Below, one piece after another: positions 42,532 through 51,682 of a stretch of DNA of 64,000 nucleotides; position 1 is the stretch's first letter; every line of letters begins with the position of its first letter. Below the pieces are notes generated by a model. It ran no database searches, had not been told where the DNA came from, and saw only the letters and a program-made list of their open reading frames with translations. Both the position numbers and the translations under genes were made by a program. The stretch covers positions 62,001 through 126,000 of the forward strand of contig NZ_JABEKT010000003.1 in the NCBI RefSeq assembly GCF_013283195.1, in the 5' to 3' direction. This stretch comes from Ensifer adhaerens (GTDB lineage: Bacteria; Pseudomonadota; Alphaproteobacteria; Rhizobiales; Rhizobiaceae).

Positions 42532-43326
42532 TCAGCGTAGCTTTGGTCGTGGCACGATCAACGGCGTTGCGGAAACCGGGTCGTCAATAATCATGCATGA
42601 GAGCCCGAAGACGTCCTCCACCAGCTCCGGGGTTATGATCTTGGCCGGCTCACCCTCGGCGACGATGGCGCCATCGCGCATCGCTATCATATGGGTGGCG
42701 TAACGGCAGGCGTGATTGAGGTCGTGAAGCACCGCCACCAACGTTCGGCCACGGTGACGGCTGAGATGCTGGCAGAGATCCAGCAGTTCGATCTGGTGGG
42801 CGATATCGAGGAAGGTTGTCGGCTCATCCAACAAAAGGATCGGCGTTTCCTGCGCCAACACCACGCCGATCCAGACACGTTGACGCTGACCGCCGGAGAG
42901 TTCGTCCACCGGTCGATCTGCGAGATCGGCGACTCCTGTCAGCTCCATAGCCTCCCATACGGCCGCTTCATCCGCCTTCGACCATTGCCTCAGGAAGGAC
43001 TGATGCGGATAACGCCCCCGCGACACCAGATCGAAAACCGAAATCCCCTCCGGCGCCACTGATGATTGCGGCAACAGTCCGATCCTGCTCGCCACGGCCT
43101 TTGCTGCGTATTTGCCGATCTCCTTGCCATCAAGAACGATCTGCCCCGAACTGGGCGACAGAAGGCGCGCCAGTGCCCGCAGCAAAGTGGATTTGCCACT
43201 GGCATTGGGGCCAACGATGACCGTGAACGAACCATCGGGTATGTCGACCGAAAGGTCGGCGGAGATGATCCGCCGCTCGTATGCCAGCGTGACGGCCCTT
43301 GCGCGAAGCCGAGGATTATTGCTCAT
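42532..43326 (-). CDS. Ferric-siderophore ABC transporter ATP-binding protein
   Basis: This 264-residue FecE/FepC-type ATPase has Walker A GPNASGKST, signature LSGGQRQRVWIG, Walker B ILLLDEPTTFLD and the family-typical switch region VAVLHDLNHACRYATHMIAMRDG. The ATG at 43326 overlaps the stop of the preceding permease by 4 bases. The frame extends upstream only as antisense-like noise inside the permease gene. It is the last gene of the leftward siderophore uptake operon and drives import across the inner membrane. Confidence 0.93.
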   Translation of the reverse strand: MSNNPRLRARAVTLAYERRIISADLSVDIPDGSFTVIVGPNASGKSTLLRALARLLSPSSGQIVLDGKEIGKYAAKAVASRIGLLPQSSVAPEGISVFDLVSRGRYPHQSFLRQWSKADEAAVWEAMELTGVADLADRPVDELSGGQRQRVWIGVVLAQETPILLLDEPTTFLDIAHQIELLDLCQHLSRHRGRTLVAVLHDLNHACRYATHMIAMRDGAIVAEGEPAKIITPELVEDVFGLSCMIIDDPVSATPLIVPRPKLR

Positions 43327-44384
43327 GACCTTCTGATCTCCCGCAGCAAAAGCCCGACAAAGTAAAGCCCGCCGATGCTGACCGTCATGGTGCCGACCGG
43401 CAGCGGGGATGCAAACGCATGTTGAGCCAGCCAGTCGGCCGCAAGCAGCATGAGCCCGCCCACAAGCGCAGACGATGCCAGCGGAACACCGGGCGCATGC
43501 GCCAGCCGTCGGGCGATCTGGGGCGCGGCGAGTGCAACGAAGGTTATGGGACCCGATACTGCGGTAACGGTTGCCATCAGGGCCACACCCAGCACCAGGA
43601 GGGCAAGGCGTGTGGCGCTGGCGGAAACACCGGTGGAAACTGCGAGATCGTCGCCAAGTTCGAGCTGCCGCATTGGGCGGGCCAGAGCGATAGTAAGGGG
43701 CATTAACGCAAGGAGAACGGCTGCGACGAGCTTGACATCGGATTGACCGAGACCGTTCAACGTCCCCGCCCCCCAAATCGCCGCAGCAAGTGCTGCCGGC
43801 AAGTCTGCCTGGCGCATCAGCCAGAGATTGAAAGCGCCGAGCATCGCGGAAACACCGATCCCGACGACGATCAGTCGGAAGCCCTGGATGCCATTCTTCC
43901 AGGCAAACGCATAGACAATCATCGCCGTCGCCAAGCCGCCGATGACCGCACCAACCCCCATCTCCTGCGGCCCGCCGCCAAGGATCAGCATCGCGACGAG
44001 CGCACCGGAATAGGAGCCCGTGGAAAAACCGATGACGTCAGGGCTGCCAAGCGGATTGCGTGTGAGCGACTGAAAGATGGCGCCGCTGAGGCCGAGAGCC
44101 ATGCCCAGCAGCAAGGCCAGCAGCACGCGCGGCAGACGCCATTCCACCACGACCATTCGCACGTTCGGCGAAGCCCCGCCCACCAGCGCCGCCCAGATAT
44201 CGGTAGCGGCAACAGGCAGTCTTCCGCTCGACAGCGACACAAGCATCAACACCAGCGCGAGCCCCACCAGTACCGCAAACAGCATGGCCGCACGTAAATT
44301 CAGGCGAAATGAGACCTGCTCGCTCAAGCAGCGAACGGGTCTGACGACCTGTCCAGTGGCTGGATTTCCCGGCGGCCCGCTCAC
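43323..44384 (-). CDS. Ferric-siderophore ABC permease (FecD/FepG-like)
   Basis: This 353-residue permease starts at a GTG (44384) overlapping the previous stop by 4 bases. It has about ten hydrophobic segments. FecCD-family motifs include RLPRVLLALLLGMALGLSGAIFQSLTRNPLGSPDVIGFSTGSYSGAL and PITFVALAAPQIARRLAHAPG near the ATPase-contact loop. It forms a heterodimer with the product of the next gene upstream. Confidence 0.92.
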   Translation of the reverse strand: MSGPPGNPATGQVVRPVRCLSEQVSFRLNLRAAMLFAVLVGLALVLMLVSLSSGRLPVAATDIWAALVGGASPNVRMVVVEWRLPRVLLALLLGMALGLSGAIFQSLTRNPLGSPDVIGFSTGSYSGALVAMLILGGGPQEMGVGAVIGGLATAMIVYAFAWKNGIQGFRLIVVGIGVSAMLGAFNLWLMRQADLPAALAAAIWGAGTLNGLGQSDVKLVAAVLLALMPLTIALARPMRQLELGDDLAVSTGVSASATRLALLVLGVALMATVTAVSGPITFVALAAPQIARRLAHAPGVPLASSALVGGLMLLAADWLAQHAFASPLPVGTMTVSIGGLYFVGLLLREIRRS

Positions 44385-45442
44385 AGGCCGGTCGCCTTTC
44401 GGCGGCGCGCAAGCAGGATCAAAACCGGTGCACCGATCAGGGCCGTCAAGATTCCGGCCTCCAATTCGTCGGGCGCGATCAGCAGGCGACCGGCAACGTC
44501 GGCAACCAGGATCAGGATCGCTGAAAACACAGCCGTCAGGATCACGATCCAACGTTGGTCCGGCCCGCTGAACCAGCGCACGGCATGCGGTACCATCAAT
44601 CCGAGGAAGCCGACCGGACCGGCCGCCGCCGTCGCGCCACCGGCCAGAAGCGTGACGCCTATTGCCACCCCGACCCTGGTGAGACCGAGGCCGGCACCGA
44701 GGGTGCTCGCCAACTCGTCGCCAAGCGCAACCGCATTCAACGGTCGCGCAAGAACAAGCGCCAGCAAATGCCCGGTAGCGATCACCGGAGCGACTGTCGC
44801 GACAATATGCATGTCCCGGCCGGCGATCGAACCGATCGACCAGTGACGCATCTGGTCGAAGGCTTGCGGGTTCAGAAGCGTGATCGAAGAGCCAATGCCT
44901 GACAGGACCGCGGAAAGCGCGACCCCCGCCAGAACGAGCCGCATCGGCGTCGCACCATCTCGCCCCGAGGCGCCGACAGCATAGACAACCGCCGTCGCGG
45001 CAACGGCACCCAGCATGGCAAAGCCGAGATAGGCGTCGATAGTCCTGAGGCCGAGAAGCCCGACGGCCACGATCACGAAAAAGGCGGCACCGGCGTTGAC
45101 GCCGAGGATGCCGGGGTCGGCAAGAGGATTGCGTGTGGCCGCCTGGATCAGCGCGCCGGAGACACCGAAGGCACTGCCTGCAAGCAGGCCAAGCAGCGTG
45201 CGCGGCAAGCGGTAGTCACGGATGATCACGTGCTCGACCGATGTCGGATCAAACCCAAGGAACGCTTGAAGCGCAATCTCGGGCGCGATGGTCCTGACGC
45301 CGACGAGCAGGCTCGCGACCATCGCCACGATCAACAGGACCGTGCCAGCAACGAGGGCAAGCACCTTGCTCCGGCCGCGCGACCGCACCGCCCGTTGGGC
45401 GCGCGTTGTTGCCGGGATGCCGAGCGTCACGCCCATGCTCAT
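44381..45442 (-). CDS. Ferric-siderophore ABC permease (FecC/FepD-like)
   Basis: This 353-residue permease has about ten membrane segments. Signatures include YRLPRTLLGLLAGSAFGVSGALIQAATRNPLADPGILGVNAGAAF and GPVGFLGLMVPHAVRWFSGPDQR. It overlaps the siderophore-interacting protein gene at its start and the second permease at its end, both by 4 bases, so the four inner genes are translated as a coupled unit. Confidence 0.92.
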   Translation of the reverse strand: MSMGVTLGIPATTRAQRAVRSRGRSKVLALVAGTVLLIVAMVASLLVGVRTIAPEIALQAFLGFDPTSVEHVIIRDYRLPRTLLGLLAGSAFGVSGALIQAATRNPLADPGILGVNAGAAFFVIVAVGLLGLRTIDAYLGFAMLGAVAATAVVYAVGASGRDGATPMRLVLAGVALSAVLSGIGSSITLLNPQAFDQMRHWSIGSIAGRDMHIVATVAPVIATGHLLALVLARPLNAVALGDELASTLGAGLGLTRVGVAIGVTLLAGGATAAAGPVGFLGLMVPHAVRWFSGPDQRWIVILTAVFSAILILVADVAGRLLIAPDELEAGILTALIGAPVLILLARRRKATGL

Positions 45443-46203
45443 ACCCGCGCCTGCCCTAGGATCCAGTAGCCGACTGCGGTGATCCGCTGTTTGTCGAAGC
45501 CGAGCGCATCGCGAAAATGCTTGCGGCTTTCGCTGACGGACGTCGCTTCGCCGGCGATCCAGATATAGCCGGGGCCATCCGGCAACGGGATGCCGCGCGC
45601 AATCTGCTCCAGCCCGCTGGCACGGCCGTGCTTGCCGAAACTGTCGTACCAGGAAACGCTGATATCTGCCTTGGACGTCAACTCCTGGCGGTCGGCCATG
45701 TCGGGCAGTTCGACATGCACCTTCGCCGCGATACCTTCGGGAAGTTCCTCAAGGATCCGCGCCGCCGCCGGCAGGCCGGTGATGTCAGAAAGCAGCACGA
45801 TCCATTGGGCGTCGGATGGAAGGCGATAGCGGCCTTCCGGATTGCAGAGACCGACCACATCGCCCGGTTTTGCCGAGAGCGCCCAGCTCGCGCCGACACC
45901 GCCGTCATGCACGACGAGATCGACGACCATTTCGCCGTGGGCAGGATCCCAGCGCCGGATGGTATAGGGCCGGTTCGGGCAGGGCTTGGAGCCATCCGGT
46001 CTCCCCCACTTTCCATTGGCAAAGACAGGGAGCGTCACCGGCGTGTCGTCATCCGGGGCGAAGGCCAACCGGATCCACTCGTCCGCATGCCCGGTCTCCA
46101 CCAGCCGATCTGCCCCGTCCACGTCGAGAACCACCCGGATCATCGAGGGGGTCAAACGTTCGGCCGTGCGAACGCGGGAGAAGAAATAGTCTTCGTGATA
46201 CAT
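45439..46203 (-). CDS. Siderophore-interacting protein (FAD-dependent ferric-siderophore reductase)
   Basis: This 254-residue cytoplasmic flavoprotein of the SIP/ViuB family releases iron from imported siderophores by reduction. The FAD-binding motif is NRPYTIRRWD (RxYT form), followed by the phosphate-loop-like ASWALSAKPGDVVGL and the C-terminal WIAGEATSVSESRKHF, which binds NAD(P)H or ferredoxin. Its start shares one base with the binding-protein stop (TGATG). Confidence 0.9.
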   Translation of the reverse strand: MYHEDYFFSRVRTAERLTPSMIRVVLDVDGADRLVETGHADEWIRLAFAPDDDTPVTLPVFANGKWGRPDGSKPCPNRPYTIRRWDPAHGEMVVDLVVHDGGVGASWALSAKPGDVVGLCNPEGRYRLPSDAQWIVLLSDITGLPAAARILEELPEGIAAKVHVELPDMADRQELTSKADISVSWYDSFGKHGRASGLEQIARGIPLPDGPGYIWIAGEATSVSESRKHFRDALGFDKQRITAVGYWILGQARV

Positions 46204-47243
46204 CAGGGCTCCTTGCCGGCGCGGCTGTCAGCCAATTCGATCGCCTGGGCCAGTCGCGGCACCAAGCCTGGAAATCCGTAAGGGATGGCGAGAACACTCG
46301 GCCAGGAGGCCGACCAGACGGAAACCGGATCTTCAAGCACCACATAGGCGCCCGCTTTGACGGGTCGAAACAGCCGGAACAGCGGCTGGTTCTCCATCGA
46401 ACCTCTGGCATCGCCTTCGTACCACATGATCAGGACATCGCTTTCGACCGTGTCGAGTTGCTCAAGGCTGATGTCGAGAGAACTTCTGCCCGGGTTTTGC
46501 CGGGAAAGCCGTTCTACGCCGGGGGCGATGCGCATGCCGAGGTCGACCAGCCAGTCGACCCGCGTCTCGCCGGGCAAATAGACGACCATTGAACCGGAGC
46601 CCGGGAAATAGGTGCCGAAGGTAAAGCTGCGCCCGATCAGGCTCTCATTTTGCCGGGCAAGCCGAGCCAGGAACGATTTCGTCCGATCGATAAGTACTTC
46701 GGCCTCCGCCGGTCGGCCCAGGGCCTTGCCGATCTGCCGTGTCTGCTCGCGCCAATCGGCCCGCCACGGTCCGCTCGCGTAGCCGATCGTCGGAGCGATA
46801 GTCGACAACCGCTCGTAGCTGCGAGCGTCCATGTCCGAAAAGACGTTGACGATCAGATCGGGCGCCAGGCCGAGGATCGTTTCGTAATCGGCCTGCCCGC
46901 CGTGGAGCAGGTGCGGCCGAGCGGACCCGAGCCTTTCTTCGCACCAGGGGGCGATGCCGCTTTCGAACATGCCGCGACGAACCATGGCGATCGGCGTTTC
47001 ACCGAAAGCAAGCACGCTGTCCTCGTCGCACCAGCCGACTGTGACAATGCGTTTTGGTCGCGCCGGCACGACCGTCGCGCCGAGCGCATGGTCGACTGTC
47101 ACGGGAAAGCTTGGCGTTTGCCTCATGGACGCACCCGCCCTTGAGGCCAGCAATGATGCGAAGCCTCCGGCAAGCACGGCGCGGCGCGACAGGAAACCGC
47201 CTGTCGCGTCGCCGATTGCCGATGTCAGCCGTGTTGCCGTCAA
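46203..47243 (-). CDS. Ferric-siderophore periplasmic binding protein, Tat-type signal
   Basis: This 346-residue FepB/FecB-type binding protein starts at a TTG (47243) with GGGAGG six bases upstream. The N-terminus carries a twin-arginine motif, SRRAVLAGG, and a hydrophobic stretch ending A-S-R-A-G-A, suggesting Tat export. The mature domain has paired lobes: ARPKRIVTVGWCDEDSVLAFGETPIAMV, then YETILGLAPDLIVNVFSDMD. It lies 46 bases after the receptor gene and hands the siderophore to the permeases downstream. Confidence 0.88.
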   Translation of the reverse strand: MTATRLTSAIGDATGGFLSRRAVLAGGFASLLASRAGASMRQTPSFPVTVDHALGATVVPARPKRIVTVGWCDEDSVLAFGETPIAMVRRGMFESGIAPWCEERLGSARPHLLHGGQADYETILGLAPDLIVNVFSDMDARSYERLSTIAPTIGYASGPWRADWREQTRQIGKALGRPAEAEVLIDRTKSFLARLARQNESLIGRSFTFGTYFPGSGSMVVYLPGETRVDWLVDLGMRIAPGVERLSRQNPGRSSLDISLEQLDTVESDVLIMWYEGDARGSMENQPLFRLFRPVKAGAYVVLEDPVSVWSASWPSVLAIPYGFPGLVPRLAQAIELADSRAGKEP

Positions 47244-47289
47244 CGTCGCCCTCCCGTTGCCGCCGGCACGCCTTGCGCCGACGCCACCT

Positions 47290-49794
47290 TTAGAACTTGA
47301 ACTTCGTGGAAACGCTGAAGCTGCGCGGCTCACCGTAGAACCCGGTGTCGAAATTACCGAAGCCCGCATAGTACTTCTCGTTCAGGAGGTTCTTCGCATT
47401 GAAGGTGAGATCGACCTTCTCGTTGAAGCTGTACCGGGCCATCAGATCCACCAGGAAGACGTTCTTCTGGCTGAGAACAGCGTATTCCGAGGCCGGGCTC
47501 CACACCTTGCCATAGATCTCGTCCTGCCAGCGGATGCCGCCGCCGACCGTCAGCTTCTCCCACTCTCCGGGCAGCTGATAGGTGGTGAAGAGCTTGACGA
47601 CGTTTTCCGGTGCGCTCGTCTGGATGAAGGAATAGACCCGGTCGCCGTCGGCCTTGCGGGCATGGGCGTATGTGTAGCCCGCATAGACGTTCCAGCCAGG
47701 CAGCACCTCGCCGGACGCCTCCAGTTCAAACCCCTTCGTCGTCACCCCGTCGGCGGCGGTGTAGTAGGGATCGCCCGTCACGGGATCGGTCCCGGCCTGT
47801 TCGCCGACATTGTCCTGCCTGGTCAGAAAGACGGCAGCGGTCGTGTTCAAGGCACCGTCGAAGAACGCCCCCTTCACGCCGGCTTCGTAGCTATTGCCCA
47901 TTTCGGGATCGAGATAGGCACCTGCAACATCCTGGCTTTTTTGCGGTTTGAAAATGCTCGTGTAGCTTGCATAAACTGAATAGCTGTCAGTCAGATCATA
48001 GACGACGCCGAGATAGGGCGTGAGTTCGCCCTTGACCGAGTAGGCCGCCGCGCCTGCCCACGTTCCGCTGGCATTGTCGTACGTGCCATAGTCGTTCGTG
48101 TCCCACCAGCTTATGCGGCTTCCAGCGATGACGGAGAGCTCATCAGTCGGCTTCAGGCGAATGGCGGCATAGGCGCCGTACTGGGTCGTCTTCGTTTGAT
48201 ATTTGCCGACGAGATCGAACCCCGGCTCCTGCGTCTTGCCGTCCCAATCGAAGAAGTTGGGCACGTTCGGGTCATAACCGACGCCGCCATAGCCGTACCA
48301 GGGACCTTTGTCGGAAGTGCGCGATGCCGTGGCGCCGATCATCAGATCATGGTCCCGGCCAAACAGCTCGATCGGACCGGAAGCCCTGACATCGGCGGTG
48401 TTTTGAACGACATTGCCGCCGTAACGCCCGACATACTGGAAGACACCGGCACCCGTCACCGGATCTGGCCAACCGCCGCCGGCCGACCCGAGCACGCTGT
48501 CATGGCCGTTGCGACGATGGTTGAGCGTCACATCCAGGTTCCAGCCGTTGTCGAACTCGTGCACGAGCGTTGCAAAATAGTTGTTTGCATAGGTGTTGCG
48601 GCGGCTCCACTCCGTGGCCGGATTCTTGGAGACATCCCAATCGGTACGCGAGCCGTCGCTGTAGAACATCGGCAGGCCCGTCCAGCTCGACCCGCGCGGA
48701 AGATTGCGCTGGTAGTCGGCACCGACGGTCAGTGTCGTATCATCTGTGATGTCGGCTTCGAGCACGCCGTAGAGCGTGAACTTGCGTTTCTCGTAGTGAT
48801 CCAGATAGGACTTGCCGTCTTCGTAGGCGCCGGCGAAGCGTCCACGCAGGGAGCCATCTGCATCCAGCGGACCGGAGACGTCCATCTCCGAACGATACGT
48901 ATCCCAGGAACCGGCAGTCCCTGTCAGCGAGGCCTGGAACGTGTCGGTCGGCTTCTTGCGCACCAGATTGACGGCGGCGCCGGGGCTCCCTGCCCCCTGC
49001 AGCAAGCCGTTGGCGCCCTTCACGATTTCGACCCGGTCGTAGATCGTCATGTCGGCGTTGCTCAGGCCATAATCGTAAACCCCGTCGGTCTTGGCGAGCA
49101 CGCCGTCATACTGAAACTCGGTCAGGGCGAAACCGCGCGCAAAGAATTCGGTACGGTCACTGTCGTAACGCTGGATGCTGATACCCGTGGCGCTGCCGAG
49201 GGCATCGGCAATCGTCGTTGCCTGTCGATCATCAAGCAACTGCCGGGTGACAACGGTCACCGACTGCGGCGTTTCCCTGATCGACAACGGCAGGCCCGCC
49301 GCGGTCGCCATCTCACCTGTTGTATATGAACCGGTCCCTTCGGTTGCAGCGCCCAGGCCGCTTACCTCGATCTTCTGCAGAGCCGTGGCCCCGTCTGGGG
49401 TGACGGCGCCTTCACCCGAGCTGGTGCGACGCGGGTCCGAGATGGTCACCGTGTTGGTGCCGGTGAAGCGGTAGACCAGGCCGGTGCCGGAAAGAAGCCT
49501 GGCAAGAGCGGCATCGGTGGTAAAGCTGCCCGAAAGTCCAGCACTGCGCAGTCCACGTACGACGTCCGCCGGATACAGCATTTGCAGGCCGGCAGCATCT
49601 CCAAAGCGCATGATCGCCGCGTCAAGCGGGCCTGCGGGGATGCTGAAACCGGCAGCGGCGGGCCGTATGCTCTTCGGTGTCGTCTGTTGGGCATATGCCG
49701 GCGTGATGGCAACGGATGCCATCAACGCGCATGCCAGCCCCGAAACAACGACCCCCGTACCCCATGCGGCACGTTCCCTCGATCCTCTCGCCAT
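47290..49794 (-). CDS. TonB-dependent siderophore receptor with STN domain
   Basis: This 834-residue outer-membrane receptor has a signal peptide (about 1-35) and a secretin/TonB short N-terminal domain (about 50-120, GPLDAAIMRFGDAAGLQMLYPADVV) that signals to FecR. The plug (IRETPQSVTVVTRQLLDDRQ; IYDRVEIVKGANGLLQGAGSPGAAVNLVRKKP) is followed by a 22-strand barrel ending in KFKF. The plug sequence is of the FpvA/FhuE hydroxamate-type group. With no siderophore synthesis genes nearby, it probably takes up xenosiderophores. Confidence 0.92.
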   Translation of the reverse strand: MARGSRERAAWGTGVVVSGLACALMASVAITPAYAQQTTPKSIRPAAAGFSIPAGPLDAAIMRFGDAAGLQMLYPADVVRGLRSAGLSGSFTTDAALARLLSGTGLVYRFTGTNTVTISDPRRTSSGEGAVTPDGATALQKIEVSGLGAATEGTGSYTTGEMATAAGLPLSIRETPQSVTVVTRQLLDDRQATTIADALGSATGISIQRYDSDRTEFFARGFALTEFQYDGVLAKTDGVYDYGLSNADMTIYDRVEIVKGANGLLQGAGSPGAAVNLVRKKPTDTFQASLTGTAGSWDTYRSEMDVSGPLDADGSLRGRFAGAYEDGKSYLDHYEKRKFTLYGVLEADITDDTTLTVGADYQRNLPRGSSWTGLPMFYSDGSRTDWDVSKNPATEWSRRNTYANNYFATLVHEFDNGWNLDVTLNHRRNGHDSVLGSAGGGWPDPVTGAGVFQYVGRYGGNVVQNTADVRASGPIELFGRDHDLMIGATASRTSDKGPWYGYGGVGYDPNVPNFFDWDGKTQEPGFDLVGKYQTKTTQYGAYAAIRLKPTDELSVIAGSRISWWDTNDYGTYDNASGTWAGAAAYSVKGELTPYLGVVYDLTDSYSVYASYTSIFKPQKSQDVAGAYLDPEMGNSYEAGVKGAFFDGALNTTAAVFLTRQDNVGEQAGTDPVTGDPYYTAADGVTTKGFELEASGEVLPGWNVYAGYTYAHARKADGDRVYSFIQTSAPENVVKLFTTYQLPGEWEKLTVGGGIRWQDEIYGKVWSPASEYAVLSQKNVFLVDLMARYSFNEKVDLTFNAKNLLNEKYYAGFGNFDTGFYGEPRSFSVSTKFKF

Positions 49795-49853
49795 ACCCTG
49801 ACGTCACTCCATTCCTGCAAATAATTCAAAGGCCTCAAGGGCACTCGTCTCAA

Positions 49854-49884
49854 AGACGGATCTCGGCGTGAGCCTCCTCACCCC
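49854..49884 (-). promoter_or_regulatory. ECF-type promoter motif upstream of the receptor gene
   Basis: On the minus strand the order is GGGGTGAGG (49876-49884), CTCAC (49868-49872), ATCCGTCT (49854-49861). The same three blocks with the same total length of 31 bases occur upstream of fecR. CGTC-type -10 elements are usual for ECF sigma factors, and the FecI-like sigma gene is adjacent, so this is the likely receptor promoter. Confidence 0.6.
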
Positions 49885-49932
49885 TGAAGTTGAATATATT
49901 TGTCAGGAATATTTCTTTTTGCTCTCCAGCCT

Positions 49933-50889
49933 TCAGGCTGCGCGCAAAAGCACCAGGTAATCGGTCAGGCGGAGGACCCGGACGGGCAAGGCCGCGCTAA
50001 GTGCACCGAGCACGCCGTCCGGATTGGCAATCTCGAATATCCCGCTAACGCGAAGATTATCGAGCTCGCTGTCGACGATGCGGATGGTGCCGGCGCGATA
50101 GCGATTAACGTCGGCGATAACCTGCCGCAACGGCCGGTCCTTGAAGATAAGCTTGCCGCGCCGCCAAGCCGTCTCGCTCTGAACATCGACATCGCCGACG
50201 TCGCCGAGACCGGTTTCGCCGTAGGAGACGTTTTGACCGACCTGAAGGATCGCGGAAGAGTGGTCCGGTGCCATCACGGAAACGGCGCTCTCCTCGACCG
50301 AGACGGTTACCGTGTCCGACCATCGATGCACGACAAAACGCGTTCCAAGCGCGGTTGTCGTGCCGGCCCCCGCCTCGACTATGAACGGACGCCGCGCATC
50401 TTTCGCGACATCGAAGAACGCTCGGCCACGCAACAGCTGCACGGAGCGCCTGCTCTCGATGAAGTCCACGGCAATCGCCGTATCCGCGTCAAGGCTCACT
50501 CTTGATCCGTCTGCCAGTGCAAGCTCTCGTAGTTCCGCGGTCCCTGTCTCATAATCGCTCAGCAGAAAATCAGGCAAACCGTTCAGCCCGACATAGCCTG
50601 CGACCCCGAGCATGGCAGCGCCGCCTGCCAAAAAGCTGCGGCGGCCAAAGGCTGCGGAACGACTGGCAATCGGCAGCCCGCGCTGCCCCCTGGGATCGCC
50701 AATAATGTCCAGATCGGACCAGATGCCCGCAAGCTTCTCATACTCCTTGCGGTGCGACGGTGACGCAGCCACCCATGTCGCGTGCGCCGATCGCTCGGCG
50801 GCCGTCGCCTCACCGGAGGTCAGGCGGACGAACCAGGCGAGCGCCTCGTCTTTCGGTTGTTCTTTCGAGGGATCCCTGGCTTCTGCCAT
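49933..50889 (-). CDS. fecR: FecR-family anti-sigma/sigma regulator
   Basis: This 318-residue inner-membrane regulator has a cytoplasmic N-terminal DUF4880 segment (DEALAWFVRLTSGEATAAERSAHATWVAASPSHRKEYEKLAGIW), one membrane region (RRSFLAGGAAMLGVAGYVG, about 86-104) and a periplasmic FecR domain (ELALADGSRVSLDADTAIAV; VQLLRGRAFFDVAKDARRPFIVEAG). A C-terminal STN-like part contacts the receptor. It transmits the ligand-bound state of the receptor to the sigma factor encoded upstream. ATG 50889 is chosen, and a GTG three codons upstream is possible. Confidence 0.9.
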   Translation of the reverse strand: MAEARDPSKEQPKDEALAWFVRLTSGEATAAERSAHATWVAASPSHRKEYEKLAGIWSDLDIIGDPRGQRGLPIASRSAAFGRRSFLAGGAAMLGVAGYVGLNGLPDFLLSDYETGTAELRELALADGSRVSLDADTAIAVDFIESRRSVQLLRGRAFFDVAKDARRPFIVEAGAGTTTALGTRFVVHRWSDTVTVSVEESAVSVMAPDHSSAILQVGQNVSYGETGLGDVGDVDVQSETAWRRGKLIFKDRPLRQVIADVNRYRAGTIRIVDSELDNLRVSGIFEIANPDGVLGALSAALPVRVLRLTDYLVLLRAA

Positions 50890-50959
50890 CACCAACACCG
50901 GCTCTTTGCATGGACAGGAACGCCACGATGAAGTTTCCTGCTATCAACGGTCGCTATAT

Positions 50960-50990
50960 AGACGGATTTCGCGTGTGAGTACCTCACCCC
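50960..50990 (-). promoter_or_regulatory. ECF-type promoter motif upstream of fecR
   Basis: The minus strand shows GGGGTGAGG (50982-50990), CTCAC (50975-50979) and ATCCGTCT (50960-50967), matching the motif before the receptor gene in sequence and overall spacing. GTGAG and CTCAC also form an interrupted palindrome. It lies in the fecI-fecR gap, so fecR may be autoregulated through the sigma factor. Confidence 0.55.
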
Positions 50991-51010
50991 TCGTTTCATT
51001 TGCATCCGCC

Positions 51011-51523
51011 TCAATCCAGCAAACCGTCGAGCCGATCACGGCAGGTGGCCAGCGCCTTCATGATCAACTTCTCCACGGCGCTGCGTGTAATGCCGAGTTC
51101 GGCGGCGATTTCTGAATGGCTGAGACCATCGAACTTGTGCATCAGAAAGACTTCGCGCTGACGCGCAGGCAGATCTGCAACGACGCGCTCCAGAGCCGTG
51201 AGGCGCTGGCGATAGTCGATCACCCGATCGACAGATACCTCCCCCGACCCGACGTCGGGAAATTCAATCGGAGATATGTGGCGCTCTTGCGCGTTACGGC
51301 GACGCACATGGTCAACCGCAACATTGTTTGCCATTCGAAACAGATAGGCCTGCGGGTTTTGGATCGGTGTGTCTGGCGGCATATTGCGGACCCGCAGATA
51401 GGTATCCTGGATCACGTCATCAGCATCTGCCCGCCCCTTGAAACGCTGGGCCACATGCCGGACGAGATCGCCGTAGCTTTCCGTCAGCACCTGCAGGATC
51501 GTCTTCTTAGGGTTGGGGGGCAT
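51011..51523 (-). CDS. fecI: FecI-like ECF RNA polymerase sigma factor
   Basis: This 170-residue sigma factor has region 2 (about 15-80, GRADADDVIQDTYLRVRN; NPQAYLFRMANNVAVDHVRRR) and region 4 (about 110-165, LPARQREVFLMHKFDGLSHSEIAAELGITRSAVEKLIMKAL). It is the first gene of the leftward siderophore locus, followed by fecR after 121 bases. It would direct RNA polymerase to the two matching promoter motifs when the receptor is occupied. Its own expression is probably iron-repressed through the box at 51608-51622. Confidence 0.92.
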   Translation of the reverse strand: MPPNPKKTILQVLTESYGDLVRHVAQRFKGRADADDVIQDTYLRVRNMPPDTPIQNPQAYLFRMANNVAVDHVRRRNAQERHISPIEFPDVGSGEVSVDRVIDYRQRLTALERVVADLPARQREVFLMHKFDGLSHSEIAAELGITRSAVEKLIMKALATCRDRLDGLLD

Positions 51524-51607
51524 CCGCGATGGAACCGTTAAACTGCAAGGCCTGATACAGCGCCGAGCTCGCCCCCGCCTGTGAGCGCGTCTTAAAGAAG
51601 ATAAACT

Positions 51608-51622
51608 TGAGTTTCAATATCA
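51608..51622. promoter_or_regulatory. Candidate iron-responsive operator (TGA-N9-TCA)
   Basis: TGA (51608-51610), nine bases and TCA (51620-51622) lie in an AT-rich stretch 85 bases upstream of the sigma-factor start. TGA-N9-TCA is the described core of the RirA-linked iron-responsive operator in rhizobia. The short AAACT/AGTTT dyad at 51603-51614 overlaps it. The motif is short, so chance occurrence is possible. Confidence 0.4.
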
Positions 51623-51682
51623 TATTATCGTTTCGCTATGGAGCGTGCATTCCTTGCTCAGGCAACGACCTGACTGCGCCAG

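Noticed and set aside
43327..43776. Upstream extension of the siderophore ATPase frame
   Set aside because: It overlaps the permease gene completely and lacks homology. ATG 43326 gives the standard FecE-type length.
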